DNA of 64,000 bases from Closterium sp. NIES-65 (Eukaryota; Streptophyta; Zygnematophyceae; Desmidiales; Closteriaceae). Made by a program: the position numbers and the translations under genes. The stretch lies in the NCBI GenBank assembly GCA_948144175.1, contig CANXME010002160.1, positions 1,559,501 to 1,623,500 on the forward strand, given 5' to 3'. A model generated the notes under the pieces. It did no database searches. It was not told where the DNA came from and saw only the letters and a program-made list of their open reading frames with translations. This document shows, piece after piece, positions 1 to 11,103 of this stretch (position 1 is the stretch's first letter; the number at the start of each line of letters is the position of its first letter).

Positions 1-582
1 CAGGCCAGACAGAGGACGACAACGAAAGTACTCGGATGAAGGCAGCACAATTGAGTTAGAAAGCGAGCTTCCGCAGCGAGCCTTGGCATAGCTCCAGCAG
101 TGAGCAAAGCAGGGCAATGGCAAGACTGGAGCGATTCACAGCTTGTGCAGGGGGGGTGACGACATGGAAAGAACCCACAGAACAAATGTGCCTGTGCCTC
201 TTTTACCAAGTGAATCAGGTGCAAGATACGACAGAAGTGCTGATGAAAGTCAGTGCCGATTTGGGGAGAGGGGATCGTGGTGCGACTCACAAGTAAGTGA
301 GGCTGGAGAGTGAATTGATCCATTGCGGTAAGCGGATGCTGCGAAGGAACATCAGGTCACTGCCACAGAGGGAAGAAGAGAGGGGGGAGTGAGGGCGAGC
401 ACAACCTCAAGCTTCTGCTGTGCCCTGCTGGTTTAACCAAAGGAATTTTGTGATGGTTTGTTAATAGGACCTGTGAATCCTTGAAAACGATACGTGTATG
501 CTTGTTCCTTCGTGAGGTGTACCCATGCACTGTAGTACTACTCGGGAGGGATGAAAAGCATTTGATTTCGATCTGATCATAG
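1..582. other. No gene recognised
   Basis: I see no convincing coding region, repeat or RNA gene here. By position it would correspond to sequence downstream of the last recognisable exon of the minus-strand LRR gene, but I could not align it to the right-hand LRR gene. Confidence 0.4.
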
Positions 583-925
583 CAAGGTTGAAAAAACGTC
601 GTTTTTTTGGAAATTTACCGTAATAAACGGCCGTAAAAAACGGTATTGTAAAAAACGGTAAAAAACGGTTCTAGAAGGTAATTTTTGCTTGAAGAAAAAA
701 TCGGCCATTTTATGGGACCAAATTGATGGCGAAAATCACTAGCATGAAGAGGATGAATCCCTCCTTGCATGTGTGCATGTGTGGGCATGATTGAATTTGT
801 ATCCGACCTTGTTTTTGCCTTTTTTTTTCTTGGTGACAAGCGTTCTTTAACAAAAAAACGCCGTTTAAAAAAAAAAACTGGAAAAAACGGACCGTAATTT
901 ACGAAAACCATAATTTTGAACCTTG
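583..925. mobile_element. hAT-like MITE with 8-bp target duplication
   Basis: A 343-bp non-coding element bounded by imperfect terminal inverted repeats. The left end reads CAAGGTTGAAAAAACG and the right end, reverse-complemented, reads CAAGGTTCAAAATTATGG. The flanking 8-mer GATCATAG occurs at 575-582 and again at 926-933. An 8-bp duplication is characteristic of the hAT superfamily; that family call is inference. The ends are rich in runs of A or T with CCGTTTTTTACGG-like motifs that can fold back. The middle part (about 720-830) is unique sequence. No transposase is present, so it would depend on an element elsewhere. Confidence 0.75.
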
Positions 926-1302
926 GATCATAGTATACGCTCATCGGATGCAATGCGTTCAAGTTCAACGAGCAAGCCTAAAGCTAACCAAGAGAACGTC
1001 AAGATGACACCGGTATCGTGGTTGTGCCTTGTTGGTTACCAAAATTATGCATCAAATATGGAAGAAAAGAAAACAAGACAAGGCACGCATCCAGCGACAG
1101 TGCAGCAGATACTCTTTGAGTTTAGTAAGGGCAGAAAGAGAGGAAGGGAGCTCTCCAGCCGTGAGGTTGAGACCCTTGAGTGCACTAAGCAAAAATGAGA
1201 GCACGGGCAAGTGCCGTGTAGAATGTGGGAGAGAGGGGGGCAGCAGCAGGCAGAGAGCCAATTAGATGGTTGCTGAGGTTTGCAAGAGGACTTGAATACA
1301 TT

Positions 1303-1979
1303 CTATGTTGGAATATACGGTCAGCTCCTAAAGCGTATAGTATATACACCCTTGCGTTTATACGCAAAACGCTATACGCTAGCTAATACGCTATACGCAG
1401 TCAGAAATTGTTAGGGGCTTCCTAGGGAAAAAAAAAGAATCGAAGGTATACAGAAAGATGTGGAATCTGCTGGTGAGCATTTCGCTGAAATCGAGATGCA
1501 AAACGGCGTTCTAGAGAAGGGGATATGTGCCTCCAAAGTTTTCAATCGCGTCTGGCAGTTCAGATTTACAATTCCGATTAGTACCGCATTGAAAACCATC
1601 CCATCTACAAACTCCAATCTGTCAAAACGTCCCCCCAACAAACTCCTCTCACGCTACTTACCAGCCAACCCAGCTGCACTTGTCATATCTACTAGCTTAC
1701 TTTCCCGCTTCCCAACAGAGTTCATTCCGATTCCTACTTCTCCTTTAGCGATAGTGTCTACTACACATCCCACTCCAATCGCCGTTCTGACTTAGGAAAA
1801 TGCTACAAAAGTCTTAGTGAGAATAGAAAATACCTTCCCGATGTAGGGCACGATATTTTTTCACCTGTCCAGGAAAGATCTTCCCTTGCCAAAAAAAGCA
1901 TATGTCCAAACCGGCCCCTAAGTGGATAGTGTATAAGCGATAGCGTGTATATACACTAAACGCGTATATTCCAACATAG
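1303..1979. mobile_element. TIR element (hAT-like MITE) in LRR intron
   Basis: A 677-bp element with perfect 17-bp terminal inverted repeats: CTATGTTGGAATATACG at 1303-1319 and its complement at 1963-1979. It is flanked by an 8-bp duplication AATACATT (1295-1302 and 1980-1987). The ends carry several copies of GCTATACGC-like palindromic motifs. The right-hand LRR paralogue near 25,310 reads straight through at the matching place, giving an empty site. No transposase is encoded. The 8-bp duplication suggests the hAT superfamily, though the TIR does not begin with the usual CAGGG. Confidence 0.8.
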
Positions 1980-3249
1980 AATACATTGGGCAATGAATAG
2001 GAACACTTGTTGTTGGGAAGGCAGGCAGGGGTGCGTGAGAGGGAAGGAGACGAGGGATAGTGGTGAGCGAGAGGGGAGGATAAGAGGGGTAGTGGTGGGT
2101 GAGAGGGGAGAAAAATGCTGATAGAGATGAGTGAGAGGGGAGGATAAGGCAAGCAGGTATGAGTGAAAGGGGAGTGAAAGGTGCGTAGAGTGAGAAAATG
2201 GTGTGCAAGAATTGGAGCATACAGGCGGTTGAGGCGAGTGAGTGGGGCGAGACACGAGAGGTCTTCCACGGAGCCTTGCATCACAAGGGGGACTCATGGA
2301 TGACTGAACCGAGAAAATGCTGCGAGAAAGACAGACAGCAGGGAGAATGGAGACGGGGAGTGATGAGCTTTCTGTGGTCCGCGTTTGCACACGACATGAC
2401 AACAATAGTAGTCGCAGTGGGGGGTAGAACAGGAGCCCCATGTGCTGGATGCATGGAGCAGTGAGCACGAGGGATTGAGAAGGTTGGAGAATGAGAGGCA
2501 TTTGAGGCGTGTGAATGGATGACCTAACCTGCTGTACTGTGCCCTTCAGAACAGAGCTCAATGCATCGCATTTGCAAGTGAAGCCTAGAGCATTTCAAGC
2601 ATAGCTTCTCGAGCTGCACGTACATGTGCCACTGACTACAGGCTACAACTTTTGCAATTATCAATGCGATTTGCGCACATCATCCACCATGGCACGCACC
2701 AGCAGGCAGCACGAGCCCCAAGCCATTCCCATCAATCTCACTCAGTTGGGTCGTAAAAGGTAGAGCGTAAAATGTATGGATCATGGTCGAGTTGAGGCGT
2801 TCCAATATGCCTGCATGTTTGTTGGGGATGTGCAAAGGTTGGGAAAGAGGGTTGGGACAAGGGATCATCTTTGTGCACAGAATGAACTGGTGGGGTCTGA
2901 AAGAGAGTGGGGCAGCAGTTGGGACGTGAGGAAAGCACAAACTACCATGTACATGGCTGTAAGTAGGTGGAAGAGGAAATTGGGGAGGTCCCGGAAGGAG
3001 AGAGGGCAGGTACAGGAGTTCGAGTGCAGTGAGACGACTGATGCTGCAAGGGAGACGTCCACTGAGAGACACCCCCATGAGGTCACTGGAATGGTATGCA
3101 TGCAGATTGGTGCACAAAAGTGGGTGCCAACAAGCGATAAAGTGCATTGGCACAGAAATAAGTTGAGATTGCATCTCAGAAGCTGGAGAATTGGTACTGA
3201 AGAATGCTGCCCAAGAACCAGAAGAAGGAAAACAGAACTAACCTGAATA

Positions 3250-3272
3250 AATATATATATATATATATATAA
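3250..3272. repeat. (TA)n microsatellite
   Basis: About eleven TA units inside an intron of the left LRR copy; no paralogous repeat at the matching place in the right copy. Confidence 0.9.
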
Positions 3273-4183
3273 TAACAAAACCAAACGAAAAGAAATGAAG
3301 AAGAGATAGAACAGAAGCAGTAGCAACAGCAGCGGCAGTGGCAGTGGTAGCGGCAGCAGCAGCTTCTGCAGCAGCAGCAACAACACAAAAGAAAAAACAA
3401 ATTAAACAAACACTGAAGAAAAAACAAACCAACAAACTAACACTACTCATCATGTTAAGTTGAATGGGACATGCTGAATAATGGAGTTAATATTCATGTT
3501 TCGTCTATGCGTTGGCACTAGAGCCCCCTCTTACAGGTGCCTCAGATTCTTGGCATTGCTGATAGACTCGGGGATGGATCCACTGAAATCGTTATCGTTC
3601 AGATCTCTGCCGCGTCAGTTGGCAACCAAGTGGATGGGGCAGACACAGCTCAAAAGTGGGAGAAGGCAATGCGAGGTAAAGAAATGACAGGCGCACATTC
3701 AATGTACCGATTTTGGGCATTTGTTTTTTGTTTGCTGGTAAAATAAAGTGGCCCTGGTGAAACCAAAACAACGTCGTAAGCAGACACACGCGAAGCAAAG
3801 CACTAGAAGACTTGGGCACTCGACTGTTATCCCCGCTTTTAAGCAAAGATATCCCGGCGTTGCTTCAGGAGTCAGAAGCGTGCAAAGGCGGAGCAGATTG
3901 AGCCGCGTACACATATTGCAACTTGGGGAAATGGCCGAGAATCTCCAGGTTTCCGGAAATGTAAAACGAAGACAGATCCCTGCAGAAATTCATGCAGTGC
4001 AAGAGGGCAGGGTGACTCAAAAGGAGCGAATTACAGAATTGGTGAGCTATGGGGTCCTGTACAGGGTGCAGACTGAGGATAAAAACAACTTATTGAGTAG
4101 CGTGTGGAATGATGAAAGCAAGAGATACACGGGGAAATCCCAACCGTGTGCCACGCGTTTCTTCTAGGTCGCCAGCACACATG

Positions 4184-4217
4184 TTCTAGTTGTGGTCCAG
4201 CGCACCCACAACTAGAA
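4184..4217. repeat. Short perfect hairpin
   Basis: Twelve-base inverted repeat TTCTAGTTGTGG (4184-4195) and CCACAACTAGAA (4206-4217) with a 10-base loop, in the intron after the signal-peptide exon. Function unknown. Confidence 0.6.
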
Positions 4218-4342
4218 CTGGTGACGCAATTTAGCATGGGAATAAATTCTCAAATTTGTAATGGGTAAATTATTTACTTAGTAAAAAAATAACCATAGGC
4301 CTGCAACGGCTGAAATTATAATGTCCAAACTAGTAATCTCAC

Positions 4343-4541
4343 GTTGCGAGGGTTGAAGCTTGATGCGAGCCTGACTCGACGTTACGTACGCGGCACGCCC
4401 AACACTTTGTAGATGGCCATCGGCCGCCACACGGTAGGCACTAGTACACGTACTCGTAGCAGCGAAGAAAGCGAGGAGCATGACGACGACCATGCGGGAG
4501 ACGAAGTACGGTTGGAGAGGGACGAACGAGTTTCGCGCCAT
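4343..4541 (-). CDS. Signal-peptide exon of the left LRR gene
   Basis: The reading frame from the ATG at 4541 gives MARNSFVPLQPYFVSRMVVV followed by MLLAFFAATSTCTSA. This is a positively charged start, a hydrophobic core and a small-residue cleavage region, as in a secretory signal peptide. A second upstream in-frame ATG exists at 4625, but the 4541 start gives the more typical signal length. The exon probably ends at 4343, before GTGAGA. It lies directly upstream of the LRR exons on the same strand, so I take it as their first coding exon; the phase match to the next exon (3979) is not proven. No equivalent was found near the right-hand copy. Confidence 0.55.
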
Positions 4542-4645
4542 GATAATTTTTAAGACATGAAAAACGCGGTTGCAAAGAAACATGATATGTCCGTTGTGCA
4601 AGCACTCATGAATCCGGAATTTCACAAATCAAGAAACTTAGGACT

Positions 4646-4777
4646 TGTGAAAATAGAAACGTGAATGAATTGACTACGAACGAGGTGAGTACAAATAGGA
4701 AACCCTAATTGGGTTGTACCCCCTATGGGATACCCCACTATAGCCTACACAAACAAGTAAGCTATAATGTTCTGACA
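4646..4777 (-). repeat. 3' LTR of element A
   Basis: 132 bp, identical to 11104-11235. Just inside it lies a CACCCCCATAGGCAGAGTGGG stretch that reads as a purine-rich tract on the minus strand, the likely polypurine tract region. Confidence 0.92.
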
Positions 4778-5036
4778 CACCCCCATAGGCAGAGTGGGGG
4801 AGAACAAGGGGTCACAAGACCAGTCAAGCAAAGCTCAGGGTGGATCACAAAGTCACCACACATTCCGAGCACAAGGTCAAGGGCCACAAGGCCAGTTCGC
4901 ATGCAAGATTATATATAGAGATATACAAGAATCAAGCAAGCAAGAGCAAGAGTATATATAGGTCAAGGTACAAGCAAGGTCAAGAAGTGAGCAAGTGAGA
5001 CAAGACAGGCACAAGACACAGCTGCGTGCAGCAACG

Positions 5037-6506
5037 CTAATGATCACAAGGCACAAGTGCCTTGGTGAAGACATCAGCAGTGTTGGCCTCAGAGGCCACG
5101 TGCGCAAGTCGCAACTGTCCACGCTGCTGCAGCTCACGAGCAAGAAAGTAGCGGAGAGCAATGTGCTTTGTCCTGTGCTCCAGTCGCTGCTCTCGACACA
5201 AGGCCAGCATGGCCTTGTTGTCTACGTACAGGACTGGAGGAGAACGAGGCAGCTCTCCAAGGTCGGTCAGCAGGTAGGTGAGCCAGCGAAGCTCCTGAGC
5301 AGCCATGGCCCCGGCGTAGATCTCAGCCTCACAACTGGAGCCGAGAACAGAAGATGAGCGAGTAGCCCACCACGAGACAGAGCCGGAACCAAGGCTGAAG
5401 GTGTAACCCTGTGACGACCGCTGTGTAGCCTGGTCGTCAGCCCAAGAAGCGTCCGCGTGCCCAGTGAGGACCACTGGACTGCGCCCTCCAAGCACTAGCC
5501 CCATGCCCGACGTATTGCACAAGTAGCGCAACACCCTCTTCGCTGCAGCCATGTGCTCTGGTCGGTGTCTCCCAGGAGCAACAAAGCGTGCGAGAATGCT
5601 GAGAGGGTATGCAAGGTCAGGTCGTGTGCAGGTCATCAGGTACATGAGGCAGCCAACAAGCTCTGCATACGGGCCACTCGACTCTACGGACTCATCCGAA
5701 GGCAGAGCTGAGAGCGAGTGGCGAGTAGGCAGAGGAGTGGCCTGAGGCGAGGAGTACGTGAAGCCGAAGCGCTGACGGACCTGCTGCACCATGTGTGACT
5801 GAGTCAGGGTAATGGTGCGGCGTGCTCTGTCCCGGGTGATCTGCAACCCAAGGTAGCTGCGCAGTTCACCCAGGTCAGTGCACGTGTGTCTCTTCTGCAG
5901 CTCGGACTTCACGTAAGCGAGTCCAGCAGTGTCCGCTGTGGCAAAGACCAAGTCGTCGACGTACACGAGGATGTAGAACGGCGGCAGAGAGGTGTCGGTG
6001 CGCAGAAACAGCGACGGGTCGGCAGTAGAAGGAGCAAACCCAAGAGCCGCAAGCGTAGTCCTCAGTGTGTCGTGCCACTCACGTGGCGCCTGGCGGAGAC
6101 CGTAGACTGGACGCCGGAGACTCCACTGGGTACCAGGAGGGAAAGACCCAGTGAAGCCAGGTGGGCGACGCAGCCAGATCTCCTCGTGCAGGCTGCCCTG
6201 CAAGAAAGCTGTGCTGAAGTCGGGAGAGTGCAGCTCGTAGTCACGGTGAGCAGCAACGTGCAGCAGTACCCAAAGAGTGGTCATCTTCGGGGTGGGAGAG
6301 AAGGTCTGAAAGTAGTCAACCCCCTGCCGCTGACTGAAGCCACGAGTCACGTAACGCGCCTTGAAGACAGGCGGAGAACCCGGCGGCCGCTTCACCCTGA
6401 AAATCCACATGCCACTGACGATGTTCGCCCAGGAGGGGGAACAGCGTCGACGTAGGTGCCTGTGGACTTCCAGGAAGCCATCTCTGCATCCATAGCTGCC
6501 TGCCAC
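5037..6506 (-). pseudogene. Element A reverse transcriptase-RNase H
   Basis: Open for 489 codons. It contains copia RT blocks (FKARYVTRGFSQRQGVDYFQ, FSTAFLQGSLHEEIWLRRPP), the catalytic ILVYVDDLVFA motif and RNase H blocks (HADASWADDQATQ, SCEAEIYAG, LYVDNKAMLAL, ANTADVFTKAL). Relative to C it ends early because a Gln codon after PCDH has become TAG. The first ~25 residues are out of frame with the upstream linker, so a frameshift separates them. RT and RNase H would copy element RNA into cDNA in cytoplasmic particles. Confidence 0.85.
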
Positions 6507-6561
6507 TGAGAGGAGTAGGGACCCTCTATCGCCTCCGCATAAGAGCGCGAAGTCGGGATGT

Positions 6562-7449
6562 CTAGTGCATCGGGTCTCCCTCAGGGGCTAGCAGTACAGA
6601 CGCGAGATGAGGTGAAGCGGCGGCCAGACATAGGAACTCCTCCTGCCTGTCCTCAAGGACGTCCGTGCCAAGGGCACACTCACCCCCGACGGACGGAGGA
6701 AAGGCAGACTCAGACTCAGCAACAAGACTAGCAGCGTAGTCTAGGCGACAGCGCGCAGCAAAGTCGACGAGCTCAGTGACAAGGGCAGACGCAGCAGAAG
6801 ACTCGAAAGAAGGGTCAGTAACAGCTGTAGCAAGGAGACGCGTGACAGTAGGTCTGGCAGCACGAAGAGAGTCCGACTCCGGGTCGGCAAGAGCAGGAAG
6901 AGAGGAAGCTGGAGGAGAAGGCAAAGGGGCACGCAGAGGAGCAGTGGACGGACGCAGAGACATCCAGTGCGTGCCAGGGACAGGAGGAGGACGCTGACGC
7001 GAACCGCGACCACTAGCGCGCGCAGTACGAACAGGCGACGCAGGACGAGACGCAGGCTCACGACGCTCAGTAAGACCTCCAGTCGGACCAGCGTAGGGAG
7101 AAGGAGCAGGCAAAGGGGAGGCAGGCTGTAGCTGTGACTGTGACGAGAAAGGCTGTGGACCCTCTAAGGGAGGAGGAGGAGGACCAGGAGAAGGTGTAAG
7201 ACCAAGAACCTGCTGCAGGAGCGGAACGAAGTACGGCCGGGGCCGCGCGGCGACGCCAGAAACAGCAGGGACAGCACCAGTACCCCCAGCAGGAGTACCC
7301 GCTCCAGCAGCACCTCCAGTAGCTCCCGAACCTCCAGCAACACCAGCAGGAGCACCGCCAGTCGGACCTCCAGCGGCAGTCTCAGCGTCAACACCCTCAG
7401 CAGCACCATCTCCAGGAGAACCCTCAGACCCAGCAGCTCCAGCACCCAC
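6562..7449 (-). pseudogene. Element A integrase-RT linker region
   Basis: A 295-codon low-complexity Gly/Ala/Pro-rich segment that matches the region between integrase and RT in element C. Downstream it contains VTRLLATAVTDPSFESSAAS and DFAARCRLDYAASLVAES, which are shared by all copies here. No catalytic motif is expected in this part. Confidence 0.75.
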
Positions 7450-7490
7450 AGTACGAGCACCGCCGGGACGCTCGGCAGTAGTGCGATCTG

Positions 7491-8333
7491 CTACGGTGAG
7501 TCCGGAAGCGTGAAGGTCTGGCGGATGCCTCGCGCACGACAGAAGGCACGCAGAAGGCCAGAGGAGAACTCTCCGCCTCTGTCCGAGTGCAGACGCAACA
7601 CAGGAAAGTCCGAGCCAAAGCTCTGCCTGAGCTGGAGACGAGCTGCGCGGATCCAGTCGATCAGCACCTCAGTGACATCACCCTTAGTGCGCAAGGGGAA
7701 GACTGTAGTGTAACGCGAGTAGTCGTCAACCACTAGCAGGAAGTAGCGCTCGTGACCGAGTCCACGGACGCGGGCAGGGCCCCACACGTCCATGTGAAGC
7801 GTCTGCAACGGAGCCTCTGTCGGAGGAAACTGGGAGGAGTGAGGGGCAGCACGCTGGCGCCCCTCGACACAGGGGACACAGGCAGGGCCAGGGCCCTGAG
7901 GAAGGGGAGGTAGAGACCGGGGGAGACCAGACACAAGAAGACGGGATGCCATGCCTCTGAGCCGAAGCAGAGAGGGGTGGCCAAGACGGTGGTGCCAAAG
8001 GAGGGTCTCGTAAGACAGACGGCGACACGAACAGGGGGCAGACTCAGGACCAGACCTGGACGCTGTAGCAAACACCTGACCAGATGAAGGCACGCTACCA
8101 GACTCAGCACCTGGAGGAGAAGCAATGGTCATTGTGTACAGGCTCGACCCTGGCTGACGTGTAAACGTAGCCAGGTGACGACCCGTGCTAGCCTCCGTGC
8201 AGTGCGTCACTCGCTGACTAGCAGGGGTGAACTGGTGAACTCCCCCATCCTGTAGGTCAGCACCACTCACCAAGTTTGTAGAGAACGAGGGGAGGTAGAG
8301 ACCAGACAGGGTGCCAGAGGGAGCCGCCGGCAC
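7491..8333 (-). pseudogene. Element A integrase, lacking the catalytic Glu
   Basis: Begins in the protease-integrase spacer and contains the pre-integrase H-C motif (LLWHHRLGHPSLLRLRGMAS, then CVPCVEG). It also has the first two catalytic Asp motifs of the DDE integrase (HMDVWGPAR and LRLHSDRGGEFSSG). The frame reaches LPDSP and then a stop. The following QQNGIAE block, which holds the catalytic Glu, and the C-terminal half are missing, and the sequence jumps to the linker. The product could not catalyse integration. Confidence 0.85.
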
Positions 8334-8914
8334 GGGAGGACCGTGGAGAAGCGAGCCAGGACAGGACCCCCAGAGGGGTCAGCCAAGGAAACCGCAACCG
8401 GCCGACTAAGCGGCGTAAGTGTGGTGCGGTCCCGAAAGAAAGAGCGAGACGCTCCAGAGTCAAGAGTGAAGGTGTGGGAGGCCGAAGCCGACGCAGTACC
8501 TGAGAGCGCAGACGCACTAGTACCTGAGAGAGCAGTCTCACGAGTACCTGGGAGTACAGACGCACTGGCACCTAGAGCAGAAGCCTCACCGGTACCTGGA
8601 GCAGCAGTACCAATGCCCGGGCCGGGCGGGAAACACCGGTAACAGTCACCCTCCTCACTAGTGGTCACAGCATACATGGCAGCAAGGATAGCATCAAAAT
8701 CAAGATCAAAGATAGCTACACCAGCCCTAGACAGCTCTCCCCAGCGGGGGATCTCCGCGGCCTCCGGGAACTGCTGACGCCAAGCGTCTGTCAGGCGGCC
8801 AAAGCAGCGCTGAGCGGGGTGGGCACCCCCACACTGCTCTCCAGTGCGGTCGCCAGTGCGGAGAACGTAGGTGCAGGGACCAAAACCCCACCGCGCTGAC
8901 GCTGCGTGTACCAC
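8267..8914 (-). pseudogene. Element A nucleocapsid end and protease
   Basis: Carries the Cys/His segment of nucleocapsid (CTYVLRTGDRTGEQCGGAHP, then AQRC) and the aspartic protease active site HTFTLDSGASRSFFRDRT. It is out of frame with gag because one G is missing from a G run near 8885, compared with elements B and C. Confidence 0.8.
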
Positions 8915-10035
8915 TCACGGAGCTGCTGGGGGGTGAGGACGTCGCGAGAACGGTGCTGCTGCTGCTGCTGTTGGCGCTGACCGCCACTTGTGCCGCTCCG
9001 TTGCGAAGCCCCACTCCGACCACCTCCACCTCCGCCACCCCCGCCTCCGCCTCCACCGCCCCCGCCCCCACCTCCACCGCCGCCACCTCCGCCACCTCCG
9101 CTACCACCGCCACCGCCGCCGCCACTCCCGCCGCCACCGCTGCCACTAGCACCCCCACCCCCACTACCACCTCCACCGCCACCCCCACTCCCTCCGCCGC
9201 CTCCACCCCCACCGCCACCGCCCCCACTGGCCCCACCCGCTCCCTTGCCCCCCTTGCCCTTGCCAGAGCGGCGTCTCCCGCTAGGGGCAGACGCCGCACC
9301 GACCGACTCAAGACCAACGAGGTCGGCCGCAGCGACAGAGGCAACAGAGGGCAGGAGAGGGGAAGGAGAACACCCCTCAAAGATGGGGGCGCGGGGGTCA
9401 CCTCGAGAGGCTCCCACAGCAACTATGCTCTTCTCTGCTGCAAGAAGGGCCTTCTTGAGGCTGTCGACGGTGAGGGTGGTGGGACAGACCACAAGGAAGT
9501 GGTCCCGGACTACACGAAGGGAGTCAGGGAGGCGAGTGACTAGGAAGTAGAGAGTGATGTACATGGGGGGCGGGTTCTTGGCGCAGAAGTCAGCAGGAAG
9601 CGCAGCGCGGTAGCGAGTGTCACTAGTGCGGAGGTGCGTGATGAGATCAGCGACAGTGGGAAAGGCGGCAAGGTCAGGGAAGAGGAAGGGGAGCATGAGG
9701 CGGCTCAGTGCAGCAGTGGCAGGGGAGGAGTAGCGTGCAACTACAGCGTCGTACAAGGTCTGAGCACTCTTGTACTGACTAAAGTGCGCGCGCTCAGCGG
9801 TAGGCAAGTGGCGACGCTCAGCAAGACGTGCAGCAGCATCGCGCGTGGCCCACTGAGAGCGAACAGTGGCGTCAGCATCAGCAGCAGGGGCAGGGACAGC
9901 GCCAGAGGTGAGGTCAAAGAGAGACAGACTGTCGGCCCTGTCGCACTGTAAAAACAGCTGCAGGTCGTCGAGCCAGACTTCAAAGTCAATGGCTCGACCC
10001 TCAGCGTCAAAAGTGAGGACAGTGGGTGTAGCCAT
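8791..10035 (-). pseudogene. Element A gag
   Basis: Starts at the ATG at 10035 (MATPTVLTFDAEGRAIDFEV); an in-frame upstream ATG exists at 10059, but the internal one matches the start in the other copies. The gag core runs to about residue 230 (RGDPRAPIFEGCSPSPLLPS). A basic SGRRRSGKGKGGKGAGG stretch and a very long Gly/Ser-rich tract (9000-9240) follow, then a Gln/His run. It leaves frame near 8885. Gag would form the particle shell and bind RNA. Confidence 0.85.
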
Positions 10036-10149
10036 GACGACGACAGTGGCGCAGTGCAAGCAGTAGGGGAAGGGTACGCAGTGACAGTAGTGCAGTGCTC
10101 ACCGGGTAGGGCAGGTCGGGCGGCTCAGGAGGAAGGTCGCCAGACGACA

Positions 10150-11090
10150 CGGCCGCTATGCTGCTGGGCGGCTCGGCTCCCGGGCGGCTCGGCTGCTGCT
10201 GGGCGGCTCGGCTGCTGTTGGGCGGCTCGGCTGCTGGTGGGCGGCTCGGCTGCTCCTGGGCGGCTCGGCTGCTGCTGGGCGGCTCGGGTGCTGCTGGGCG
10301 GCTCGGCTACTGCTGGGTGGCTCGGCTGCTGCTGGGCGGCTTGGCTGCTGCTGGGCGGCTCGGCGGCTCGTCTGCTGCTAGGCGGCTCGGCTGCCGCTGG
10401 GCCGCGTAGGTAGGGCGGCCGGGCCGCGAAGGTAGGGCGGCGGGTGGGCCGCAGGTAGGGCGGCGGGTGGGCCGCAGGTAAGGCTGCGGGTGGGCCGCAG
10501 GTAGGGCGGCGGGATGGCCGCACGTAGGGCGGCAGACGGCCGCAGGTAGGGCGGCGGGTAGGCCGCAGGTAGGGCGGCGGGACGGCCGCAGGTAGGGCGG
10601 CAGGACGGCCGCAGGTAGGGCGGCGGGTAGGTTGCAGGTAGGGCGACGGGACGGCCGCAGGTAGGGCGGCGGGCGGCCGCAGGTAGGGCGGCGGGTAGGC
10701 CGCAGGTAGGGCGGCGGGTAGGCCGCAGGTAGGGCGGCGAGTGGGCCGCAGGTAGGGCGGCGGGACGGCCGCAGGCAGGGCGGCGGACGGCCGCAGGCAG
10801 GGCGGCGGGACGGCCGCAGGTAGGGAAGCGGCGGGGCCGCGTCGAGGAGGCGGCGGGGCCGCGTCGAGGAGGCGGCGGGGCCACGTCGAGAAGGCGGCAA
10901 GGCCGCGTCGAGGAGGCGGCGGGGCCGCGTCGAGGAGGCGGCGGGGCCGCGTCGAGGAGGCGGCGGGGCCGCGTCGAGGAGGCGGCGGGGCCGCGAGGGG
11001 AAGGGCGACACGGAGGGTCGCGAGAAAAAAGAACGCGCGCCTCGGGGCGCGCTTCGGTGGGCCCTAGAGAACAGTCCCTAGGATGGGACC
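10150..11090 (-). repeat. Element A leader with three GC-rich tandem repeats
   Basis: The transcribed leader between primer-binding site and gag holds three successive repeat blocks. They are 10155-10410 (units like GGGCGGCTCGGCTGCTGCT), 10430-10830 (units like GTAGGGCGGCGGGTAGGCC) and 10837-10990 (19-bp GAGGCGGCGGGGCCGCGTC, about eight copies). Long open frames across it on either strand reflect repeat composition and I do not call them genes. Confidence 0.8.
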
Positions 11091-11103
11091 TGCTCTGATT
11101 CCA
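11059..11103 (-). promoter_or_regulatory. Element A primer-binding site, hairpin and GGGCCC
   Basis: On the minus strand the 5' LTR is followed at once by TGGAATCAGAGC (11103-11092), close to the plant copia primer-binding site complementary to initiator tRNA-Met. Next comes a small stem (GTCCC paired with GGGAC), and GGGCCC at 11064-11059, 39 nt from the LTR. Confidence 0.75.

Larger units (their letters stand above)
1107..4541 (-). pseudogene. LRR protein gene, 5' part (left inverted copy), broken
   Basis: Minus-strand gene fragment related to the plus-strand LRR gene at 22.4-36.5 kb. Recognisable exons, in transcript order, are 4541-4343 (signal peptide), 3979-3911, 3606-3535, 3085-3014, 2292-2223 and 1184-1107. 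LRR exons start with one base after AG and end in CT before GT, so phase-2 introns split a Leu codon. Examples are DLNDNDFSGSIPESISNA (3606-3535) and SLSGRLPCSISRLTALEL (3085-3014). Exon 2292-2223 is 70 bp against 69 bp in the paralogue, so it is out of frame. The donor after 1107 reads GC rather than GT. No later LRR exons were found towards position 1, so the copy is truncated. A second TIR element sits in the intron between 2223 and 1184. Pseudogene status is inferred from the frameshift and lost donor. Confidence 0.7.

Noticed and set aside
8953..9550. Long open frames opposite the gag Gly-rich tract (Pro-rich or Ala/Thr-rich)
   Set aside because: They are the complementary reading of GGN repeats in element A gag; the same shadows appear opposite every gag here.
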